Shown here: in pieces, positions 1 to 5,400 of the stretch
Numbering within the stretch: position 1 is the stretch's first letter
Layout of the letters: each line of letters begins with the position of its first letter
Source of the DNA: an uncultured Actinomycetes bacterium
GTDB lineage: Bacteria; Actinomycetota; Thermoleophilia; Solirubrobacterales; Solirubrobacteraceae
NCBI GenBank assembly: GCA_937888775.1
Contig: CALAQT010000063.1
Span: forward strand, 1 to 8,228
DNA: 8,228 nucleotides
Direction of reading: 5' to 3'
Notes under the pieces: generated by a model
The model's database searches: none
Seen by the model: the letters and a program-made list of their open reading frames with translations, nothing else
Told to the model about the DNA's origin: nothing
Program-made: the position numbers and the translations under genes

Positions 1-2
1 CA

Positions 3-77
3 AGACGCGAGCCAGCGCTCTTTGCTCACTGGCAGGCAGGCTGCGGGGCTTCAGGCTGGGTGATGGGAGCCCGGTGA
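3..77 (+). CDS. Group II intron maturase/reverse transcriptase, C-terminal end (partial)
   Basis: This frame enters from the left edge and ends at TGA 75-77. It gives 24 codons, including EPALFAHWQ followed by GWVMGAR at the C-terminus. An LFAHW-type motif and a short GW..GA(V/R) ending are, from memory, seen at the C-terminus of many bacterial group II intron-encoded proteins. The stop codon falls inside intron domain V (67-100), which occurs where maturase ORFs run into the 3' catalytic RNA. The protein would reverse-transcribe and help splice its own intron. The reverse transcriptase and X domains lie outside the window, so the call depends on this short tail and on the downstream domain V/VI. 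If the RNA call is wrong, this call fails too. Confidence 0.55.
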   Translation, partial: RREPALFAHWQAGCGASGWVMGAR

Positions 78-135
78 GCTGAGAGGTTCACGCCGGGATC
101 TGAGAGAGCCGGGGGGTGAGATTCCCCCCGGCTAC
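67..135 (+). ncRNA. Group II intron 3' end: domains V and VI
   Basis: Bases 67-100 form a 34-nt domain V. It has an AGC catalytic triad at 68-70, a lower stem GAGCCCGG (67-74) with CCGGGATC (93-100), a two-base CG bulge on the 3' strand (91-92 or 92-93), an upper stem GTGAGCT (75-80 core) with GGTTCAC (85-91 side), and a GAGA tetraloop at 81-84. One pair is unusual: the expected G.U near the base is G.A (69 with 98). Domain VI follows as a perfect 10-bp stem, 107-116 with 124-133, closed by a 7-base loop. Bacterial group II introns end in AY, so AC at 134-135 is the likely 3' end. The identity change to IS630 sequence suggests the boundary lies between 135 and 143. The RNA is cut off at the window's left edge. 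Confidence 0.75.
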
Positions 136-141
136 TCGCCT

Positions 142-311
142 TAGCCACGAGGCGTGGATCGGCGTATGCACGAGGATCAGGTTCGCCCAGCGGTTCTCAA
201 GCCGGCAGACGGATGCCTGCCCGCGGTGCGAGGATCCGTTGTCGACGATCCAGAACACGCGCCGCGCGGAGGCGTAGGGCTCCCTGGTCATCACTTGGTC
301 AACGAGCCGGT
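142..311 (-). pseudogene. IS630-family transposase, internal fragment
   Basis: Read on the minus strand from about 311, the frame gives RLVDQVMTREPYASA, then VFWIVDNGSSHRG, then LVHTPIHASWL. These are hallmark stretches of IS630-family DDE transposases: the second catalytic Asp lies in VDNGSSHRG, and HASWL normally precedes NQVEIYFS with the catalytic Glu. The frame leaves the family right after HASWL, where group II intron sequence begins (about 142). The N-terminal two thirds and the first catalytic Asp are missing because the sequence switches to RibD-C-like coding at about 309-312. The fragment is a dead remnant broken on both sides. The intron lies antisense to it, so splicing could not restore the transposase. 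Confidence 0.8.
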
Positions 312-560
312 GCGCAGCGTCTCGGTCCCGGCCAGCACGGCGTCGAGCTGCTCTCTGAGACCGTGAAAGATCTCGCGATCGCCGTCGTCGCCCAGCTTGC
401 GCGAGCGCCCGGCGAAGGTGGCGTGCCCGTCCGCGCTGGCGGCGAAGTTGGCGGCCGTGTACGGCCGACCGGAGGGCGCGCGGGACCCGAGCCGTAGGCC
501 AGCGAGCAGATCGCTCGCGTGCACCGATGCCGAGTCGCGGAGCAGCTGGCGAAAGCGCAT
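291..560 (-). pseudogene. RibD-C/dihydrofolate-reductase-like protein, 3'-truncated
   Basis: From ATG 560 this encodes 89 residues with the N-terminal signature of the RibD C-terminal domain: RPYTAANFAASADGHATF at about 32-49, the loop GRSRKLGDDGDREIFHGLR at about 51-69, and LDAVLAGTETLRT at about 72-84. Members normally run past 200 residues, use NADPH, and act in riboflavin-pathway pyrimidine reduction or related reductions. Here only the first beta-alpha-beta portion remains. The family match ends near residue 84, and the last residues (GSLTK) are an out-of-frame reading of the adjoining IS630 fragment. The ATG at 560 is chosen over upstream TTG/GTG codons because a TAGGCT box lies exactly 8 nt before it. 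Whether the truncation is biological or an assembly join cannot be told from sequence alone. Confidence 0.75.
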
Positions 561-568
561 CGGGTCCG

Positions 569-574
569 AGCCTA
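569..574 (-). promoter_or_regulatory. -10-like box of the RibD-C-like gene (leaderless type)
   Basis: TAGGCT on the minus strand, followed by 8 nt and then ATG 560. A TANNNT box this close to the start implies transcription beginning at or next to the start codon, and no Shine-Dalgarno sequence is present. A weak -35 candidate, GTGACC (596-591), lies 16 nt upstream. Confidence 0.45.
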
Positions 575-615
575 CACCGGCCCGGCCCCGGGTCACATTG
601 GCCGGCAAGACCGGT

Positions 616-621
616 TAGGCT
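616..621 (+). promoter_or_regulatory. -10-like box of the membrane protein/glpX unit (leaderless type)
   Basis: TAGGCT followed by 8 nt and then ATG 630, the mirror image of the divergent box at 569-574. There is no Shine-Dalgarno-like sequence before the ATG, which fits a leaderless transcript. A weak -35 candidate, GTCACA (592-597), overlaps the candidate of the divergent promoter. Confidence 0.45.
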
Positions 622-629
622 GCGGCGCG

Positions 630-1091
630 ATGGACTTCAGAGCACTCGACCGCGGGGAGCTCGTGGCGACGGTGGGCGGGGTCTTGCTGGGCGTATCGCT
701 GTTTCTGAGCTGGTTCTCGCTGGCTAATGGCAATGCGGTGCTCGACGGCTGCAGGGGTCCTAACTCCGGCTGCACGGGCTGGGGGTCGCTTCCGGTGATC
801 AAGTTCCTGCTGCTGGCCGCCGCGGTTGCTCCGGCGATCCTGGCCTACATCATCGTCCGCGGCCATGCGCTCTCCTGGCCGCGGGGAGAGCTGACCGCTG
901 TCACCGCGCTGCTGGCCCTGACCGTGACGCTGTTCGTGGGTCTGCTCGATAAGCCCGGCACACCGCCCGGAGAGATATCGCTCAGCGTCGGTTGGTGGGC
1001 GGCGCTGATCGGGGACCTGCTGATCCTGAGCGGATCGATCTGGCGCTCGCAGGAGAGCGGGGTTCGGCGCAAACCGCCGGGGATCCTGTGA
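630..1091 (+). CDS. Four-helix integral membrane protein of unknown function
   Basis: A 153-residue protein with four hydrophobic segments, at about residues 12-31, 55-76, 88-106 and 118-137. The loop between helices 1 and 2 contains two cysteines (41 and 48, in GCRGPNSGC) that could form a disulfide if exposed outside. The C-terminus is basic (RRKPP). No catalytic motif is visible and I do not recognise a named family. The ATG at 630 is preferred over earlier in-frame codons because it follows a TAGGCT box by 8 nt and begins just before the first hydrophobic segment. The stop overlaps the glpX start by 4 nt (GTGA), so the two are probably co-transcribed and translationally coupled. A role connected with central carbon metabolism is suggested only by that pairing. 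Confidence 0.8.
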   Translation: MDFRALDRGELVATVGGVLLGVSLFLSWFSLANGNAVLDGCRGPNSGCTGWGSLPVIKFLLLAAAVAPAILAYIIVRGHALSWPRGELTAVTALLALTVTLFVGLLDKPGTPPGEISLSVGWWAALIGDLLILSGSIWRSQESGVRRKPPGIL

Positions 1092-2092
1092 GCACAACGC
1101 CGACGAACGCCCGGCCTGATCGCAACCTCGCGCTCGAGCTGGTCCGGGTCACCGAGGCGGCCGCACTGGCGGCGGCGCGGATGGTCGGGCGCGGTGACAA
1201 GGAGGGCGCCGACCAGGCCGCTGTCGACGCGATGCGCAACGTGCTCGACTCGGTGGCGATGGATGGCGTGGTGGTGATCGGCGAGGGCGAGAAGGACGAG
1301 GCGCCGATGCTCTACAACGGCGAGCAGATCGGTGACGGCAGCCCGCCCCGGGTCGACGTCGCGGTCGATCCGCTGGAGGGGACCCGGCTGACGGCGCTCG
1401 GGATGCCGAGCGCGCTCGCGGTCATCGCCCTGGCCGAGCGGGGCTCGATGTTCGATCCCGGGCCGTGCGTCTACATGGAGAAGATCGCCGGCGGCCCCGA
1501 GATCGCGGATCTGCTCGACCTCGACCGCCCGCTGCCCGAGACGCTGGCTCTGATCGCCGAGCGCAAGCACCGTGACATCCGCGACGTGATGGTCGTGATG
1601 CTCGACCGCGAGCGCCACCACGAGGCGATGCGTGAGGTTCGCGAGGCCGGCGCGCGCGTCAGGCTGATCCTCGACGGAGACGTCTCGGCGTCGCTGCTCG
1701 CCGTGAGCGAGAACTCTTCCGTCGACCTGCTATGGGGCATCGGCGGCACGCCCGAGGGGGTGATCTCGGCAGCGGCGATCAAGTGCAGCGGCGGCCAGTT
1801 GCTCGGACGCCTGTGGCCGCGCGACGAGGGCGAGCGCACCGCCGCCGAGGCAGCGGGCTATGACTTGACCAAGGTGCTCAACTGCGATGACCTGGTCTCC
1901 GGTGACGACGTGTTCTTCTCCGCCACGGGCGTGACCGACGGCGACGTGCTCCAGGGCGTCCGCTACCAAGGTGACCGGGGCGCGACCACCGAGTCACTGG
2001 TGATGCGATCGCGCTCGGGCACGGTGCGGCGGATCAACGCCAATCACGACCGCGCCAAGCTGCGGGCACTGACCGGCGTGCGCTACGGCTAA
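1088..2092 (+). CDS. glpX: Class II fructose-1,6-bisphosphatase GlpX
   Basis: A 334-residue protein, the usual length for GlpX. It hydrolyses fructose 1,6-bisphosphate to fructose 6-phosphate in gluconeogenesis, in the cytoplasm, and needs divalent metal. Diagnostic blocks occur in order: GRGDKEGAD (34-42, metal-binding Asp37), VIGEGEKDEAPML (63-75), DVAVDPLEGT (90-99, metal ligands Asp94 and Glu97), LDGDV (195-199) and WGIGGTPEGV (215-224). The catalytic residues of the family appear intact. The start is GTG 1088, overlapping the upstream stop as GTGA; a GGGGA stretch at 1079-1083 could serve as ribosome binding site. An upstream in-frame ATG at 992 would add 32 residues that are only a shadow of the membrane-protein gene. 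This class is the main FBPase of actinobacteria. The TAA stop abuts an IS630 remnant. Confidence 0.96.
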   Translation: MSTTPTNARPDRNLALELVRVTEAAALAAARMVGRGDKEGADQAAVDAMRNVLDSVAMDGVVVIGEGEKDEAPMLYNGEQIGDGSPPRVDVAVDPLEGTRLTALGMPSALAVIALAERGSMFDPGPCVYMEKIAGGPEIADLLDLDRPLPETLALIAERKHRDIRDVMVVMLDRERHHEAMREVREAGARVRLILDGDVSASLLAVSENSSVDLLWGIGGTPEGVISAAAIKCSGGQLLGRLWPRDEGERTAAEAAGYDLTKVLNCDDLVSGDDVFFSATGVTDGDVLQGVRYQGDRGATTESLVMRSRSGTVRRINANHDRAKLRALTGVRYG

Positions 2093-2215
2093 GTGCTGCC
2101 AGTCATAAGTCCCGTCCGCGTCAGGCAGCGAGCGTGAGTTGGGTTGTCTGGCGTTGGGCGAGCCGTTGGAGCCAGGTGTTGAGAATGTCGCGGGTGAACT
2201 TCCATCCGACTGGAC
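2093..2215 (-). mobile_element. IS630-family insertion sequence, 3' end remnant
   Basis: Minus-strand bases 2215-2121 read GSSPVGWKFTRDILNTWLQ and a short tail ending LTLAA with TGA at 2121. The WKFTR..L...L pattern is the usual C-terminus of the IS630 subgroup whose internal part has the WIVDNGSSHRG motif, the same type as the fragment at 142-311. Upstream coding is lost above about 2215, where a stop closes the frame. Bases 2093-2120, between the transposase stop and glpX, probably hold the terminal inverted repeat (CATAAGTCCCG region). IS630 elements insert at TA, and a TA occurs in the glpX stop codon itself. The element is dead. Confidence 0.6.
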
Positions 2216-2225
2216 TGCTGCCGCG

Positions 2226-2287
2226 CTTTTCCTTTCACCCTTCCCGGGCCCCAGACCGGACACATGCGCTCAACGGGAGGCAGACGC
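2226..2287 (-). repeat. Degenerate direct repeat, copy B (62 nt)
   Basis: On the minus strand it begins GCGTCTGCCTCCCGTTGAGC and ends GAAAGGAAAAG. By hand alignment it matches copy A (2308-2358) at 25 of 34 positions in the first part and 10 of 11 in the last part, with about 11 extra bases between. The hairpin of copy A is mostly lost here. The function is unknown. Confidence 0.45.
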
Positions 2288-2307
2288 CCGGCTCTCTCGG
2301 CGCGGCA

Positions 2308-2358
2308 CTTCTCCTTTCGTCTCCGGCCGGGCTTATGCTTTCAACGGAAAGCAGGCGC
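2308..2358 (-). repeat. Degenerate direct repeat, copy A (51 nt) with hairpin
   Basis: On the minus strand it begins GCGCCTGCTTTCCGTTGAAA and ends GAAAGGAGAAG. It includes a perfect 6-bp hairpin, GCTTTC-CGTT-GAAAGC (2337-2352). The CCGTTGA core and the purine-rich GAAAGGARAAG end are the best-shared parts with copy B. Protein-binding sites, a structured RNA or remnants of a plasmid iteron array are all possible, and I recognise none of these specifically. Confidence 0.45.
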
Positions 2359-2494
2359 GGGCGCCGACCGAACGCGGTGATCGCTTTCGCCCACGAGCGG
2401 GCGCGCCGATCCCGCGTCAGTTGGGGCTCGCGATGCTCAGCCGACTTGTGCTTTGTTCGAAACCGGAGCGCGGGACCGCCTTGTTGGCCGATGC

Positions 2495-5400
2495 TTAGCG
2501 GCTCGCACCATCGCGTTCTCGGCCAGCGGGCGTGCTCCAGCTGCCGTGTCGAGCGTGGCCCGCGTCCTCGGGTTGCGGACGCGGCGGTGAGAGTGGTGGC
2601 GGGGACGGTGTCGGTGGCGAGAGCGGCGGAGGCTCGGGCCCACGTGACGTGTCGCGCGTCGACGCCGGTGCCGGTTCCGCTGGCGGCTCTGGCGGCGCCT
2701 GTCTCTCGCGCATCTGCTCGGTGACCTCACGCAGGTGTTGCGCGGCGGCGGTCAGCTCCTGGGAATGCTTGAACGGTCGCGCGAGCGCCTCGCGTGCCCT
2801 CTTTGCTTCCTGACACGCCTCTTGCTGCTTCGCGGCCAGGCGTCCCTGTAACCCTTCGAGGTCGCCGATGCGGTGCTCGAGCTGGCGGATCAGCGTAAGC
2901 GGGTTCTCTCGCAGATGCGTGAGGGTGGCGTGCGCGGGCTCGGCCGCGAGCCCGTCGAGCGCGAGCACTGCTTCACGACCGCCGGCCTGGTAGTCGACCC
3001 GGACGACGCCGACGACTTGCAGGCCGCCGAGGTGCGCGACGGGCATTACCTTCCCCGGCTGAGCGCAGGCTGCCCACGTCGTGAGCAGCTCGCCGCCGGC
3101 TTTGCGTTCGGTGACGGTGTTGCCGTTGATCGTGATCGCGAACTTGTCCGCGCGCGTGTCAATCCGCCGGGTGAGCGCGTTGGCGATCGCGGCGAGCTCC
3201 TGGCCGCGTGCCTTTTCGCGCTCGATCGCGGAGGTGACGGTGTGGCGCAGGGTGTCCTGGTTTCGCCGCCACGCGCGCTCGAGGCGCTGCAGGCGGGTCA
3301 GCTCGGCGTTCGCTTGGGCGTGATCGAGAATCAGCGGGTCGCCGGAGGCGAGCGCTTTGACTTCGGCAAAGGACAACGCGTTGTCGCCGATGTCCTCGAT
3401 CGCACGAACGTCGAGCCGGCCACGGATGATCTGGCTGATGAACTTGGCTTTGCGCTCGACGGTCTGCCAGCTGTACGCGTCGAAGCTGCCTTCGACGACG
3501 TAGCGGTACAGCCCGATCTCGGGGTTCTGGTTGCCCTGGCGCAGGATTCGGCCTTCGCGCTGTTCGATGTCGGCCGGGCGCCACGGGCAGTCGAGGTGAT
3601 GCAACGCGATCGCGCGTGCCTGGATGTTGGTGCCGACGCCCATCTTCTCGGTCGAGCCGATCAGCACCGCGACGTGCCCTGAGCGGGCGGCGGCGAACAG
3701 GCGCCCCTTCTCGCTGTCGTTGCGCGCCTCGTGAATGAAGCGCACCCGCTCCGGCGGAACGCCAAGGTTGGTGAGCTGGGCGCGGAGCTCGTCGTACGCG
3801 TTCCATTGCGCCGACGGGGTTCCGAGGTCGCAGAAGACGATCTGCAGCGCGCCCGGGATGGGTGAGCGCTCGCCGTTGGCAGGGTTTGTGTAGGTGTGCT
3901 CGCGGGTCGCGTGCCAGAGCTCGGCGATCTTGTCGGCTGCGACCTCGAGCTTGCAGGCGCCGGCGGTCGGTGCTCCGGTCGCCAGGCGCATGTCGAGCGC
4001 GGCTTTGCGGCCATCGGTGGAGATTTTCAGCATGTTGTCCTCTTCCGGCGTGACCGTCCGGCTGCGCACCTGCTCGGCGCGGTGTCCAAGCTCGGTCAGG
4101 TAGGCGCGGATCTCTGGACCGGCCGGGATCACGACTGTCTGCGCGGCGCGTTGCCGATCCGGGCGGGCGGCGACCTTTGGTGTTGGCAGGTTGAGGTCCT
4201 CTGCGGTTTTGACGTCGGCGAAGACGTGCCACATGCGCAGCATCTCGGGCACGTTCTGAAATCGGGCGAAGCGGGTGTTCATCCGGTAGTTCCCACCGCC
4301 GGTGGGTGCCATCTCGATCTCAGTGACGGTCTGCCCGAATGTCGCCGCCCACGTGTCGAAGTGCTCGACGCCGGCGGCGGCGAGGAGGTCAGGGCGCAGG
4401 TAGCGCTGCATCACGTGCGCCTCGGTGACGCTGTTGGCGATCGGGGTGGCTGTCGCCATCGTGATCACCCTCTTGCCGTGGCGGTCGCGGAGATACTCGG
4501 CCTTCATGTGCAGGTCGCTTGAGCGCATCGACCCGTCGATCGCGGCGTCGCGAATGTTCGAGACGGTTCGTAGGTTCTTGTAGCCGTGCGCTTCGTCGAC
4601 CACGAGATAGTCGATCCCGGTCTCCTCAAAGCAGATCCCCGGGTCCTTGTCCCCGTCGAGCTTCTTGGCGAGCCGTTCCTCGGCGGCCAGGACCATCCGC
4701 TCCAGCCGCTTCACGGTCAGCCCGTCCCCGCCGCGGGCGTTGACGAGCATTGCTCGTAGTTCGGCGATCTCCCGCTCCTCGTAGTGCTTCTGCGTCTCGG
4801 CGCTGACCGGGATCCGCTCGAACGCCGAGCGGGTCATCAGGACGGCGTCCCAGTCGTTGCTGACCGCGCGGGCGACGAACCGCCGCCGGTGCTCGCCCGC
4901 CAGGTCGCCGCTTGAGGCGGCGAGGACCCTTGCTTGGGGATAGAGCTGCAACCACTCGCGGCTGAACTGCTCAAGCATGTGGTTGGGGACCACGACCGCG
5001 GGCTTTGCGATCATCCCGAGCCGTCGCAGCTCGGTCGTGCCGATGATCATCTCCGCGGTCTTGCCCGCCCCGACCTGGTGAAAGAGCCCGACGGCGGGCT
5101 CTGAGAGCATCCGCGCGACCGCTGCGCGCTGATGCGGCAGTGGTGTGAACGTCCGCGCCAGCCCGGGAAGCGTCAGTCGTTCCCCCTCGTTGCTGTAGTC
5201 GCGCAGCGCGGTCGAGTTAAACCGCCGGTTGTACTCGTCAAGCAGCTGCCGGGCGCGCTCGGGCTGCTCCCAGCACCACTCCGCGAACCGCTCCTGCAGC
5301 GCCCCCGCCTTCTCCTGCGCGGCCGCGGTCTCGACCGGGTTAACGACCCTTTTGCCGTCGTCGGTCTCGTCGGTCACCTGGACGGGCCGCTGCTCGAGCA

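Larger units (their letters stand above)
2216..2494. other. Gene-free boundary region between IS630 remnant and methylase-helicase gene
   Basis: These 279 bases hold no ORF with protein-like composition or a recognisable family. A 24-codon minus-strand frame (2511-2437) overlaps the end of the large gene but has no ribosome binding site. The region contains a pair of degenerate direct repeats, described separately. No classical hairpin-plus-T-run terminator is visible, although both glpX and the large gene end facing this interval. Confidence 0.5.

Noticed and set aside
992..1087. An N-terminal extension of GlpX from ATG 992.
   Set aside because: The added 32 residues are an out-of-frame reading of the membrane-protein gene. 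GTG 1088 gives the family's normal length and a GTGA overlap.
845..1621. A 258-codon minus-strand frame opposite the membrane protein and glpX.
   Set aside because: It has His/Arg/Ala-rich shadow composition and runs across the junction of two well-supported genes on the other strand.
2226..2358. The repeat pair as a CRISPR array or integron attC sites.
   Set aside because: There are only two copies with about 75% identity and unequal length, no uniform spacers, and no cas or integrase gene. The RYYYAAC/GTTRRRY boxes of attC are not found in both units.
2440..2470. A TTCGAAA stretch resembling a tRNA T-loop.
   Set aside because: No flanking acceptor, D or anticodon stems can be folded around it.
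2437..2511. A 24-codon basic peptide (minus) overlapping the end of the methylase-helicase gene.
   Set aside because: It has no ribosome binding site, no family, and is short enough to occur by chance.
2873..3682. A long + strand open frame (269 codons) antisense to the helicase domain, with further long + strand frames such as 5132-5935 and 6344-7468.
   Set aside because: They lie exactly opposite a gene with intact helicase and methylase motifs, show shadow-type Arg/Ala/Val composition and have no ribosome binding site or family motif. High GC makes such antisense frames common.
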